Source: Hyphomicrobium sp.
Lineage (GTDB): Bacteria > Pseudomonadota > Alphaproteobacteria > Rhizobiales > Hyphomicrobiaceae
Assembly (NCBI GenBank): GCA_019751875.1
Contig: JAIEMV010000010.1
Span: forward strand, 53,638-117,637
Reading direction: 5' to 3'
Length of the DNA: 64,000 nucleotides
Numbering within the stretch: the stretch's first letter is position 1; every line of letters begins with the position of its first letter. The notes below the pieces were generated by a model that was not told where the DNA came from, ran no database searches, and saw only the letters and a list, made by a program, of their open reading frames with translations. The translations under genes were made by a program, and so were the position numbers. Positions 53,105 to 62,014 of the stretch are shown here, one piece after another.

Positions 53105-56100
53105 TTACGGACCTATAGCTAAGCTTGTTGCGCCCTGAGAGTTGAACACATCCAAATCAAACCGCTCGCGGACTACGACAAGCGCTCGTCCACGTAGATA
53201 CTCATCAGGACTTTCGTGCGCCGCAAGCCAGGAAGGATTTTCTTGCATGATTTTGCGACGAGATTCTTCGTCTTCGTTAAGGTCACTAACGCACACGTAG
53301 ATATGCCCCAATATGTTTGCAACACCTGTTGAAGGTTCGCCGGCGTATGCCTGCCGCAGTTTGGCCGTGGCTTTTATGTCGACAACTAGCATTCTATTGT
53401 CATGCTTTTCGTCCAGTGATGTCAGGGCGAATATCGGGATCTCCGCGCCTGATACCTCTATCGCTCCGGAAAAGCCTTTCAGCCCCCGGACTGAAGCGAT
53501 GGAAGACGCAGTTCTCGAAGCAGATCGGCTGCGATAGCCGCTATGGGATCTAAAAAAATGATGCTCCGTCGTGTAATCGAGAGTATGGATGATAATTAAA
53601 TCGCCGGCGATCTTCTCCTGCAATATCTTCGTCAGCTCTTCGTTCAGCTTTTCTGCCGAAACTTCAATTTTTCTTCCGGCTCTGTTCAAAAGTGCTCCAA
53701 AGATAGATCTGTCCTCAGCAAGTCCAAGTCCCTCACCATACGCCTCACCCCATCCTCCGAAAGAAGTGTGTTCCTGGCTGATAAAGGCGCTTTTGTCATC
53801 AACCTGATTGTACCCCAGTGTTCTGACGCCCTCTAACCTGCCGACGTCCACAATTGCGCTCTTCCATTCCAACAGGGGTCGCAGTCGGATGGTGCTTCTA
53901 TATCTCTCGATAAGCTCCTCCCCGAAGCGGCTCACTTTTTCCTGACACAAGGGTGCCGCCCGAGTTCTTTCGAGTTCCGCCCGCTGATCAGCGCGGCGCG
54001 CAGTTTCCAGAAGATCTCTCAGGGTTGGCACCTCGTGACGTTGTGCCTCTGTGAGTATTCGCGACCAATCGGCAGATCTTTCTGTTTCTATTTCATTCAG
54101 AATTTCGGCTATTATTCCCGTCGATACTGATGAAAGAGTACGACTGTGAGAAATTCTGACGTCAAGGGCGGGCTGCTCCCGAAGCGAGCTCAGAATACTC
54201 AAAGATTTAAAGATATAGCCCCGCGCCAGTTGAGCATGGCTTGAAATTGATCGCACTTTCCCGTCGGGTATCACATCCCACATCGTCCAACCCCAGTAAT
54301 CGTCTGGATCCGAGCCGCGTATATCCCTCCAGGCCGCAGATAGATCATCCATCTGGTTTGGTAATCCATTCGACAACGCCGCTAATATTTCAAGATCTCC
54401 CTCTTGGATTCCATTCTTTAGAAGCTCAGCTATTGCATGGCCAATCAAAGCGAGCAGCACCTGAGTTACTCCTCGTCGCAAATCGTCCGACGCCGCCTCG
54501 TACGCGACCTGACGGCTTAGCGCATTTTTTTGGTTGCCCAGCTCCTGTGGCTCAGTTGCCCTTGAAATCTGCAGCTTCAGCATCTCTGAATCTGCGCGAT
54601 AGGCCTCAGATTCTAGTGATCTTGAGATATCTCCGAGAGCATCAACGATCTCTCTTACGATCTTTAGATCGCGAGTAGCCGACGCTTGTTTTGCGACTAA
54701 CATGAGCGATCGAACTGCAAACAGCAGGAACTCGAGGAAATCGTTTATTTCGTCGGCGCCAGTTTCATTATTTTGTAACGCCGGCTCTATTTGAAATTTA
54801 GCAATCTCGTGGACGTATCGCCAGGATCTCTCCTTTAGCAGTTCTTCAACCGTACCCTTCTCTCTTTCTGCCACCCAATACAGATAATCAGCTAAAACTA
54901 TGAACTCCTGGAAACAATAATGATCCCGCACCTGAAAAGCTCTGGATGCGATTGCAAATGGCAAATAGCTAACCGAAGTGGCGATTGATCTGTTTTCGGT
55001 CTTCACAGCAACTGGCAATATTTCACGCCAGTCGTCTCTTAAGCTGTCGATCTCGACCCAGCCGCCTCCCCAACCATTCCGCTCTTTCCGCGCCATATCG
55101 GGTTTATAGGTAGCTCCCATATTTACCAGAGCCTCAAGGAAGATCTCTGCGATTTCGATAAATAACTTCGAGAACGTGTCCACCGCTCCAGGCGACTCCG
55201 CTCTTAAAGCTGCGATGAAGCCATCTTTCGAAGCTTGCAATTCCTGTGTGAATAGATCTGACGCCTTGTGGTTATTTGATAGCTTGAAAACAAAGGGGAT
55301 AGCGCCTGTCAGCTCCGCATTCATCTCATCTCGCTCGAGCAATTGAGCCGGCACTGCAAGCAATGCACGCTGTCGTGCACGGAACAGGGAACTGCTGGGC
55401 ACATCCTCTTCGAGGCGCTTTAAGAGATAGATTGGCCGCGGCTCATGATCTTCGGTGATTGCCTCTTTTGTCTCAAGAGCATCATCAGCTTTAGCCTTCA
55501 AATTGGCCTTCTTACCACTAAGGCTGAACCCGAACTGTGACTGTGCATAGAGGTCCAACCGGTCTAGGACTTTTTTAAGCTCTTCAATGTGGATGTCCTG
55601 AAGCCATCCTTCGTCGGGATGCTCGAGTATCTTGTAGTTGTTGATCTTTGAAATCCAAGACGCTGACGGAACATATCGGAGCTGTTGCAGTGGGCCGCCT
55701 GACTTCATGTAATTCAGCAGCAGTGCGTCCCCTACTCGCCGCCTCGCGGACAATAAAATCGTGTTGTAAAGGCGCTCTCTTAGCTGTTTCTTTCGATTAG
55801 ACTCCATCAACGCTGGGTCAAGCAGATTTCTTATTACACCCGAGAAAGCGAAAAGAGTAGTCAAGGCCAAAATGGCTGCCAAGAGCACACTCGGCAGTCC
55901 AGGTTTAGCCAAAATAAATCCAAGTGGAATCAACGTAATTGCAACGCCGAGAGGCCAAATCATACTGATCTTTAAGAGCAGCCGCTTTTGTTCAACTTCG
56001 TAGCCACCTCGGATCGTTTCAGCAACAAAGATTAGAAGCGCGACAATGATCACTGCCAAGCCTGTGAAGCCGGCAGCCACACTGCTGTCGAGATTAGTAT

Positions 56101-56590
56101 CTGCAATTTCTTTGTACCAATTCGCGATCGTGAAGGGGTCATACCCGTCGCCCATTCGGCTTTTCAGCGGCGCAAAGAATAGTGCAATCAACAAGAGAAC
56201 GATCGCGAGCGATTTGAGTGATGGTTCTTCGAAGCGCTTGCGGCGTTCCGTCTGGATCCAGTCGACGCACTTTTCGACTGCTCGATGACATCGCAATCGA
56301 GCGCTGCTGCGATATTTTAGGATCTTATAACGTGTTGGTATTGATTCCGTGGCGTTGGTGCGCGTGTTTGCTTTTATCTCGGCATCAATTTGCCCCGACA
56401 ACCAATGTGATTTCCAGCGCAAATGGTAAATGGACAATAACGCAATCACTAATGCGAGCGCGCCAGCAACTAGCAATAGATATATGATCTTTGCATTCGC
56501 AAAAGCCCAGCAGTAATCACCGCAAAGAACAGGTCCACCAATTAGGACCGCCACGCTATGCCTTATCTCTGAAGCTAACGTTCTGATCAT
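53105..56590 (-). CDS. Large membrane protein of unknown function (1161 residues)
   Basis: The ATG at 56590 (MIRTLASEIRHSV) is preferred; the track start is GTG two codons earlier. Predicted helices lie near residues 35-57 (IIYLLLVAGALALVIALLSIY), 125-145, 170-192 and 205-255, so the N-terminal third is a membrane anchor. The remaining ~900 residues are soluble and helical, with no recognised catalytic motif. Charged repeats such as ETKEAITEDHEPRP and an Arg/Ser-rich stretch HSGYRSRSASRTASS occur. The last ~200 residues may be an alpha/beta domain (MLVVDIKATAKLRQ, YVCVSDLNEDEESRRK). It is AT-richer than the flanks, suggesting acquisition. A defence role is possible but not shown. Confidence 0.8.
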   Translation of the reverse strand: MIRTLASEIRHSVAVLIGGPVLCGDYCWAFANAKIIYLLLVAGALALVIALLSIYHLRWKSHWLSGQIDAEIKANTRTNATESIPTRYKILKYRSSARLRCHRAVEKCVDWIQTERRKRFEEPSLKSLAIVLLLIALFFAPLKSRMGDGYDPFTIANWYKEIADTNLDSSVAAGFTGLAVIIVALLIFVAETIRGGYEVEQKRLLLKISMIWPLGVAITLIPLGFILAKPGLPSVLLAAILALTTLFAFSGVIRNLLDPALMESNRKKQLRERLYNTILLSARRRVGDALLLNYMKSGGPLQQLRYVPSASWISKINNYKILEHPDEGWLQDIHIEELKKVLDRLDLYAQSQFGFSLSGKKANLKAKADDALETKEAITEDHEPRPIYLLKRLEEDVPSSSLFRARQRALLAVPAQLLERDEMNAELTGAIPFVFKLSNNHKASDLFTQELQASKDGFIAALRAESPGAVDTFSKLFIEIAEIFLEALVNMGATYKPDMARKERNGWGGGWVEIDSLRDDWREILPVAVKTENRSIATSVSYLPFAIASRAFQVRDHYCFQEFIVLADYLYWVAEREKGTVEELLKERSWRYVHEIAKFQIEPALQNNETGADEINDFLEFLLFAVRSLMLVAKQASATRDLKIVREIVDALGDISRSLESEAYRADSEMLKLQISRATEPQELGNQKNALSRQVAYEAASDDLRRGVTQVLLALIGHAIAELLKNGIQEGDLEILAALSNGLPNQMDDLSAAWRDIRGSDPDDYWGWTMWDVIPDGKVRSISSHAQLARGYIFKSLSILSSLREQPALDVRISHSRTLSSVSTGIIAEILNEIETERSADWSRILTEAQRHEVPTLRDLLETARRADQRAELERTRAAPLCQEKVSRFGEELIERYRSTIRLRPLLEWKSAIVDVGRLEGVRTLGYNQVDDKSAFISQEHTSFGGWGEAYGEGLGLAEDRSIFGALLNRAGRKIEVSAEKLNEELTKILQEKIAGDLIIIHTLDYTTEHHFFRSHSGYRSRSASRTASSIASVRGLKGFSGAIEVSGAEIPIFALTSLDEKHDNRMLVVDIKATAKLRQAYAGEPSTGVANILGHIYVCVSDLNEDEESRRKIMQENPSWLAAHESPDEYLRGRALVVVRERFDLDVFNSQGATSLAIGP

Positions 56591-56719
56591 CCCCACGCAC
56601 CTCTTAACTGCTTTATACGGTCCCCGTGGACCTAATCTCGAAGCCGTGGCGGCTGTAGTTTGACCTTTAAGTAGGGGAACTGAAATCAGAGTTAGCTATC
56701 GGGCCGGATTTCGGCAGCT

Positions 56720-57343
56720 TCAAAGCCCGGGCCCAGCGCAGGGACCTCTCCGAGCTTCGTTCTTCGCACACCATGAGATTAGGTCCTTGCGCATTGCGGG
56801 ATGCAAAAACGGCAAACCAGCCAGTAAGATCACTTGCCCATGTCCGATGCTGTCCCAAGCAATGCGGTCCCAGTCGTCCTTTGACCACCGGAGTATTGCC
56901 ACGTTCTCGCGACTAATTTTCCCGTACTGATCCTTGAGATCGGCTCGAAAAGTGACAACCACTGGCCCAGACGGTGTGCGTGACGGATCGGATTTCATCC
57001 ATTGGCCTAGTTCTTTGATGTCTGAGCCGACCACATCGAACCATTCGGACCAAAGCGGGTCTCTAGCATCAACAGTGATATCGTAAATTGCGCTGCGGTT
57101 TTCGCTCACTAACCGCTCGCCGAATACGGCTTTCGCTGTCGTATTTTGAGCAGCAGGTTGAGCCGGCGCATCGGGGCCACTCAAGTATCGTACAACAAAA
57201 AATCCGACTGCCAGCAGTGAGCCGATCCCACCGAAAATATCAGCCAAGCCGGTACGGCCAGTCCTGCGAATGCCAAGTCCGAAAATCCAAAAGATTATGG
57301 CTCCGACAAACAGTGCAGGGTAGATCTCACTGGCAGATGGCAT
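56720..57343 (-). CDS. Membrane-anchored hypothetical protein
   Basis: This 207-residue protein has two N-terminal helices (about 7-24, YPALFVGAIIFWIFGLGI, and 36-52, GIGSLLAVGFFVVRYL), then a soluble domain of ~140 residues (ERLVSENRSAIYDITVDARDP, VVVTFRADLKDQYG). It is unrelated to any family I recognise. It precedes the 1161-residue gene on the same strand with about 130 bases between, so it may be its partner. Base composition is intermediate. Confidence 0.65.
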   Translation of the reverse strand: MPSASEIYPALFVGAIIFWIFGLGIRRTGRTGLADIFGGIGSLLAVGFFVVRYLSGPDAPAQPAAQNTTAKAVFGERLVSENRSAIYDITVDARDPLWSEWFDVVGSDIKELGQWMKSDPSRTPSGPVVVTFRADLKDQYGKISRENVAILRWSKDDWDRIAWDSIGHGQVILLAGLPFLHPAMRKDLISWCAKNEARRGPCAGPGL

Positions 57344-57761
57344 GATGACTCAGTCGAATGCGAAGAGAAGAGTGGCCGACGCACTACAGTGTCATGACAC
57401 TTTCTGAAAAGCCATAGCGCGGCGCCCTGCCCGTTTGCCTTCTCACCAACATTAAGCCTGCGCTCGAGTACGTTAGTGGCGAAGTATGATCATTGCGGTT
57501 GCGCCCGGTGCACCGCAGCGAGTCAAAACGCAATCTGTGCGCTAACGTTCTTCTGCCTCAGCTTGCGCTTGGCGATGGTCGCAGCGCGAGGCGGGGACAA
57601 CCATCGCCTGCCGCCAGTCGAGTGTGCGTCAACTACCTAGCGGCAGCGGGCTGCAACTATCTAACCTAGCCAAATGGTTCTACTCACATTCAGCTTTTCG
57701 GTAGCAGTTAGTATTGATAAATTATATTATCACTAGTTGTAACTCCAGTCAAGGTGCCTGT
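57344..57761. other. Intergenic region upstream of the recombinase gene
   Basis: About 420 bases. Nothing coding is supported. An AT-rich stretch (ATTGATAAATTATATTATCACTAG) immediately upstream of the recombinase start is a likely promoter or recombination-related region. I could not find a duplicated attachment site. Confidence 0.35.
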
Positions 57762-58886
57762 ATGCCTGCAAAAACTCCTCCAGATCCTGTGAAGCCTTCA
57801 GAGGCTCCGACCGGACTGACCGATACCGCCTTGGACTTTGCGCGAGCGGCGCTCGCGCCCAACACATTGCGAACCTATCGGGCTCAGTGGCACCTGTGGA
57901 CCACCTACGCACACGCAGCGAACGCGAGCGCGTTGCCGGCCGATCCTGAGACCGTCGCAAATTGGCTGGCGCACCGCGCCGCGAGGGTCGCACCATCAGT
58001 CGCGAGGGTCGCAGTTGCCTCCGACAGACGACATGACGGCGCGTCAGTCGCGACATTGCGCACAGCCCTCGCCGCTATTCGCTTTGCACATCTGGCTGCG
58101 GGGCAGTCTTTCGATGCCCGGCACCCCGCCCTCCAGCTCGTCCTGCGCGGCATTGCTCGCACCACGACCTCCGCCCCACGCCAGGCCGCCCCTCTCGGCC
58201 CGGACCTGCTTTTGAGCATCCTTGCGACCCTCGGCAATTCTCCGCGCGATGTTCGCGATGGTGCCATCCTGGCGCTTGGCTACTGCTTCGGCTGTCGGAG
58301 ATCCGAGTTAACGGGGCTCGATCTCGAGGAGATCGGTGAGGGCACGGGGGCTCTTCGTCTTGGGCCCACCCGACTGGAGATCCGCCTCTGGCATGCGAAG
58401 ACCCGACATGCTCGAGCAGACGCCGAGACTATGGTCGTGCCACGTGGTCCCAACCGAGCCGCCGTCGCGGCGATCGTGAGATGGATACGGCTTGCTGATG
58501 TTCAACGCGGCGAACCGGTACTGCGACGGGTTCTCAAGGCGGAGGGGATCTCACCCAATCGCCTCGACCCCCAGAGCGTTTCCCTCATCATCAAAGACCG
58601 GGTCCGCGAACATCTGTTGGCGCAGGGTGCCCCGGAGAGTGTCGCAGCGAAGGTCGCGCGTGGATATTCGGGGCACAGCCTCCGAGTTGGGTTGGCTGTC
58701 GCGGCCGCGGAGGCCGGCGCGAGTGTGCTTGCGATCCAATCCGCACTTGGCCACAGATCGCCCGCGATGGCTGCGCGATATGCCAGCGCCGCCGAAAAGT
58801 CTCGCATGAGCCCGCACTTCCTGCCTGGTGTATCGCTGGGGCGAAAACGCACTAAGGGGCAGATCGGGAAGGGGTCGGGGCAATGA
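57762..58886 (+). CDS. Tyrosine recombinase/integrase
   Basis: The ATG at 57762 (MPAKTPPDPVKPSEA) has AAGGTG 7 bases upstream; 374 residues. A SAM-like core-binding domain lies at ~20-135 (ALAPNTLRTYRAQWHLWTTY). The catalytic domain has the full set: Arg near 179 (GCRRSELTGL), Lys near 213 (HAKTRH), His305-x-x-Arg308 (GHSLRVG), His331 (GHRS) and the nucleophile Tyr340 (ARYASAAEK). It should catalyse integration and excision of the surrounding element. Its stop codon overlaps the ATG of the ASCH gene. Confidence 0.95.
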   Translation: MPAKTPPDPVKPSEAPTGLTDTALDFARAALAPNTLRTYRAQWHLWTTYAHAANASALPADPETVANWLAHRAARVAPSVARVAVASDRRHDGASVATLRTALAAIRFAHLAAGQSFDARHPALQLVLRGIARTTTSAPRQAAPLGPDLLLSILATLGNSPRDVRDGAILALGYCFGCRRSELTGLDLEEIGEGTGALRLGPTRLEIRLWHAKTRHARADAETMVVPRGPNRAAVAAIVRWIRLADVQRGEPVLRRVLKAEGISPNRLDPQSVSLIIKDRVREHLLAQGAPESVAAKVARGYSGHSLRVGLAVAAAEAGASVLAIQSALGHRSPAMAARYASAAEKSRMSPHFLPGVSLGRKRTKGQIGKGSGQ

Positions 58887-59248
58887 AGGTTCTCAGCGTT
58901 CGCCAGCCCTGGGCATGGGCCATTATTGCCGGTCACAAGACAATCGAGAACCGGAGGTGGTCGACGACCTACCGAGGGCCTCTTTTGATCCACGCTGGAC
59001 AAAAGATGCGGATCCAAGACTACAGGCGATTGCTCGACTACGGGGACGAAGACGGCTTTCAGGTTCCCGAGCGGGAAGATCTGCACCTCGGCGGGATTAT
59101 CGGCAAGGCTGTGCTGGTCGACATTGTGACCAAAGCGAAAGGAAACCCTTGGTTCGAAGGACCGTACGGCTGGTGTCTCGTCGAGCCTCGCAAGCTGCCG
59201 TTTCGGCCCTTGCTCGGAAAGTTGCGGTTGTTCGAGGAAGCTGAGTGA
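58883..59248 (+). CDS. ASCH-domain protein
   Basis: This 121-residue protein starts inside the recombinase stop (ATGA overlap), so the two are translationally coupled. The ASCH signature is present: MKVLSVRQPWAWAIIAGHKTIENR with the conserved Gly/Lys/Glu core, then YRGPLLIHAGQ and the C-terminal WCLVEPRKLPFRPLLG. ASCH domains bind RNA and some act as nucleases or nucleoside amidohydrolases. They are frequent on mobile elements. The role here is unknown. Confidence 0.9.
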   Translation: MKVLSVRQPWAWAIIAGHKTIENRRWSTTYRGPLLIHAGQKMRIQDYRRLLDYGDEDGFQVPEREDLHLGGIIGKAVLVDIVTKAKGNPWFEGPYGWCLVEPRKLPFRPLLGKLRLFEEAE

Positions 59249-59360
59249 GCCACGGCATCGTTCGCTTTTCTATAGCGGTCGCCTGACAATCCGAATTTTT
59301 GGCGAGGCGAAGTGCGCGGCTGGTGGTCGCTCTCCATATGTAGGGCCGCAGGGCCTCTCC

Positions 59361-59500
59361 CCTGTAAGGTCACTGGCTCCCCTGTAGGGTCACTGGCTCC
59401 GCTGTAAGGTCACTGGCTCCCCTGTAAGGTCGCTGGGTCCCCTGTAAGGTCACTGGCTCCCCTGTGAGGTCGCTGGGCAGCCCGCCAGGTCGCTCTCTTC
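59361..59500. repeat. Seven 20-bp iteron-like direct repeats
   Basis: The unit CCTGTAAGGTCACTGGCTCC repeats at exact 20-base spacing from 59361: five good copies, one with a changed 3' half (59461) and one degenerate copy (59481). All share the core GGTC(A/G)CTGG. They lie in the convergent space between the ASCH gene and the polymerase-like gene. Directly abutting 20-bp repeats near a replication-type gene look like iterons of an origin. There are no spacers, so this is not CRISPR. Confidence 0.9.
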
Positions 59501-59516
59501 TCGGAGCGAATGTCTA

Positions 59517-60797
59517 CTAAGCCTCACAGACTGTCGCGAACTCTACTGAACCTGCTAACGGATGCTCGCCCCGCCTGAGAACTTCCAGTTTTCGCTGGAG
59601 CTGTTCCTCCATGATCTCGGAAACGCGCGCACTGCAATCTTGCCGGACGATGACGCTGTCGTGGATCGGCAGAGCAACTATCCCGCAATCGTGGCAACGG
59701 TCCAGCACGTCAAGGAGTAGTTCAGAATCCAAGAACTGCAGCCTCCGGCCGACGCCGCTGTAGAAGTACGCACTGATCGGTCCATGTCTCAGCTCAAGCG
59801 CACGTAACAGGCGCCGTGCAGTGTACTCGTCGAAGTCTGGATATTTATCTGGATCAGCGATGTTGAAGACCAGCGCTTTCGCGGCTTTCGGACGTGAATT
59901 GGCATTGATCATAATTTGCCACGCCATTTTGACGAGGCTCCGATCCCAACCCTCCATTCTATAGCACCTCCCGGGAGATACCCCGCCACAACACGCATAA
60001 AGAAGTTGGGCGTGTAATTCCGCATAGTCGAGCTCGACGGTCGGACTTTCATCAATAGTCAATTGTGCTCGTCGGTATTTCGGCAGGTGCTGCCAGAACG
60101 CTCCATACAACCTGCCGCCATGCTGCCAGTCCTCATTGAAGACCCTGTAAGTGGCTCTATTTCCCGGATTGACGATCTGGCCGTCTAGTTTCAAACAGGG
60201 TTTCGACAAATCGAGAGCGGCATCCGTCGATCCAAGTACCGCGTTACGGAAAATTTCATTGTGCCGTCGCATGCGGCACCGCATGGCGTTAGTGTGATCT
60301 GTGTCGTCGTAGTCTATCAGGTGCTTTGCCTTGTTCTTTAACTGGATCGTCTCGTGCTTCTCACTTGCTGTGACTGATGACCAATTCAACGGCGCGCTTA
60401 AGAGCCTGTCCGTCGCTCTGATGCGGCTCTGCCAACCGAACGATGAACGTGAAGCACGTTCTTCTTCGATCATTCCTTTGCTTACAAGCAGGTCAACCAA
60501 CGCAAGAATTCGACGATAGGTGTATTGGGGTCCGAGGTAGCGGCGCTTGTCTGAGTAGAATTGCTTGTTGCGCGAGTAGCTGACCCATACGCCTACACTG
60601 GAAGCAGCAAAAAGACAGGCAATCATGCCTTGCAGCGCTCGACTATTCGGCCCCCCGAACAGACCCAGCGTTTGCAGGTCGTTCTTCGTCACTCCGGACC
60701 ATTTCAGAGACAGAGGCATATCGCTGCCATTGGCTCCCGGATTGAACGCATCATTGCTGTCGCCGAAGTACATTGCTTCGCCGTCCAATCTGTTCAT
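59517..60797 (-). CDS. Family-A-like polymerase of mobile elements (TV-Pol type)
   Basis: This 426-residue protein has a winged-helix-like region near 90-115 (YTYRRILALVDLLVSKGMI). A polymerase-like core follows: YRVFNEDWQHGGRLYGAFWQHLP around 217-239, motif A TVELDYAELHAQLLYA (carboxylate Asp257), a helix with Arg286 and Lys290, LQFLDSELLLDVL, and motif C LPIHDSVIV with Asp380. This order (E-D-Y, Arg/Lys helix, HDS) matches the described group of transposon- and virus-encoded polymerases related to DNA polymerase I and T7 RNA polymerase. Usual annotation is hypothetical protein. It probably replicates or primes the element next to the iterons. Activity is inferred from motifs. Confidence 0.75.
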   Translation of the reverse strand: MNRLDGEAMYFGDSNDAFNPGANGSDMPLSLKWSGVTKNDLQTLGLFGGPNSRALQGMIACLFAASSVGVWVSYSRNKQFYSDKRRYLGPQYTYRRILALVDLLVSKGMIEEERASRSSFGWQSRIRATDRLLSAPLNWSSVTASEKHETIQLKNKAKHLIDYDDTDHTNAMRCRMRRHNEIFRNAVLGSTDAALDLSKPCLKLDGQIVNPGNRATYRVFNEDWQHGGRLYGAFWQHLPKYRRAQLTIDESPTVELDYAELHAQLLYACCGGVSPGRCYRMEGWDRSLVKMAWQIMINANSRPKAAKALVFNIADPDKYPDFDEYTARRLLRALELRHGPISAYFYSGVGRRLQFLDSELLLDVLDRCHDCGIVALPIHDSVIVRQDCSARVSEIMEEQLQRKLEVLRRGEHPLAGSVEFATVCEA

Positions 60798-60855
60798 TTC
60801 TGTTCTTGGATGATTGGCGAGCGTGCGAAACTAATCAGCACGCTCGCCTGCAAAC

Positions 60856-61068
60856 TTATTCGTCGGTTCTAGTTGCCATCCACTCAGCAACTTCAGTCCA
60901 ACGCCACACCCGTCTCCGCAAGCCAATCCGAATCGGACGCGGAAAAAGGCCATCTCTAATCCACTCGTAGATTGCAGATTTCGATGCAGGGATAATTTTG
61001 CGGAGGTCCGCAAGCGTCAGTAGTCGCTCTTCTGGGAAGTTATGGTCCCAGTGACCGCAGTTAGGCAT
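60856..61068 (-). CDS. AlpA-family excisionase/regulator
   Basis: This 70-residue protein has the AlpA/MerR-like winged-helix pattern: LLTLADLRKIIPASKSAIYEWIRDGLFPRPIRIG with RRRVWRWTEVAEWMATR. It is the usual small DNA-binding regulator or excision factor carried with tyrosine recombinases. It lies 58 bases upstream of the polymerase-like gene on the same strand, suggesting one transcript. Confidence 0.92.
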   Translation of the reverse strand: MPNCGHWDHNFPEERLLTLADLRKIIPASKSAIYEWIRDGLFPRPIRIGLRRRVWRWTEVAEWMATRTDE

Positions 61069-61123
61069 TGGTTATTGCTCCATCTGATGGGCTTACTGAT
61101 CGAGAAGGAGTGTGCCCCAAACG

Positions 61124-61160
61124 CAAAAAAGCCAGGGGCCCACTGGTGGACACCCCTGAC
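61124..61160 (-). terminator. Terminator upstream of the AlpA gene
   Basis: On the minus strand the hairpin CAGGGG/CCCCTG, with a partly paired middle (TGTCCACCAGTGGG), is followed by TTTTTTG. It would stop transcription entering the element from the right. Confidence 0.7.
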
Positions 61161-61582
61161 CGTCAAGGTCCGATGGATGATTTAAGATCGCAAACCAGCT
61201 ACTATTCGTCGCCTTCGACACCAGGTTGAAGGCTTCACTGCTTTACGTGATGAATAAGTGTCAGACGAATCGCCGAAGTGCAAGTTTGTTCTTTATGGAC
61301 CACCGTCATTCATTCTCTCGAACAATGATTAGTTCTCTTAGCGTCCTCGACCATCGATCTCGGGATTACGTGTCGTCCCAGAAGCGGACATCGGGAAGTG
61401 TCGCCTGCAACAGCGCCGGTGATGTCAGTTCTCAGAGGCTTAGCGGACACGTCAGTTGGCTCGCAGAAGGCAGCAAGTGACCTTAAGCAGACTATTTCCT
61501 ATTACCGCACAGGGAGCCTAGTCTCGACTAGGCACCGAAGCTGCAGAAAGGCCTATTAGCGCCGCCAAATGAGATCCCAGCG
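61161..61582. other. Intergenic region on the right flank of the element
   Basis: About 420 bases. The plus ORF 61226-61480 (84 residues, Ser-rich) has no ribosome site or recognisable fold and is probably not a gene. No repeat or RNA gene recognised. Confidence 0.35.
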
Positions 61583-61954
61583 TTAAGGTCCTATTGCTAC
61601 GGATTGATGATCTGGCCCTATGATCCGCCAACCCGTGGCTCCCCTTTCACGATAGAGAGCAAGCGCTGACATCGCCTTTGCTTCGGCTTCAATTTGAGAT
61701 GTCGCGAAATCGACAGCAACAGCGGGAGAATCAGGATCTGCGGGATCTGGTACGAAACTGATCTTGAAATCCGGTTTTTTCTTTAATGTATCGCGGAGCA
61801 TAGTCCCAGCATGCTCAATCGCCGTAACGCGAACCACTGTGAGCCCGTACTCTGCTAGCTTTGCGCGCACCTTGGAGGGGTCTGAAACCGCGCAGCGGCT
61901 AAGTACCAACTCAAAGTCGGCCCACACGTCGTCATCATCAGCTCGTCTGCCCAT
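61583..61954 (-). CDS. Hypothetical 123-residue protein
   Basis: The ATG at 61954 (MGRRADDDDVWADF) follows GGGGATGGAG. The protein begins with an acidic patch, then SDPSKVRAKLAEYGLTVVRVTAIEHAG and a beta segment FKISFVPDPADPDSPAVAVDF, ending in a helix rich in Ala (AEAKAMSALALYRERG). It has no membrane segment or signal. Not recognised; it may belong to the accessory region. Confidence 0.6.
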   Translation of the reverse strand: MGRRADDDDVWADFELVLSRCAVSDPSKVRAKLAEYGLTVVRVTAIEHAGTMLRDTLKKKPDFKISFVPDPADPDSPAVAVDFATSQIEAEAKAMSALALYRERGATGWRIIGPDHQSVAIGP

Positions 61955-62014
61955 CACTCCATCCCCTAGACCTTCCTGGCAACCTGCCTCGCTAATCTGC
62001 AGCAGTAGTCGGAT

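Noticed and set aside
59361-59500. CRISPR array
   Set aside because: The 20-bp repeats abut directly with no spacers, and no cas genes are present.
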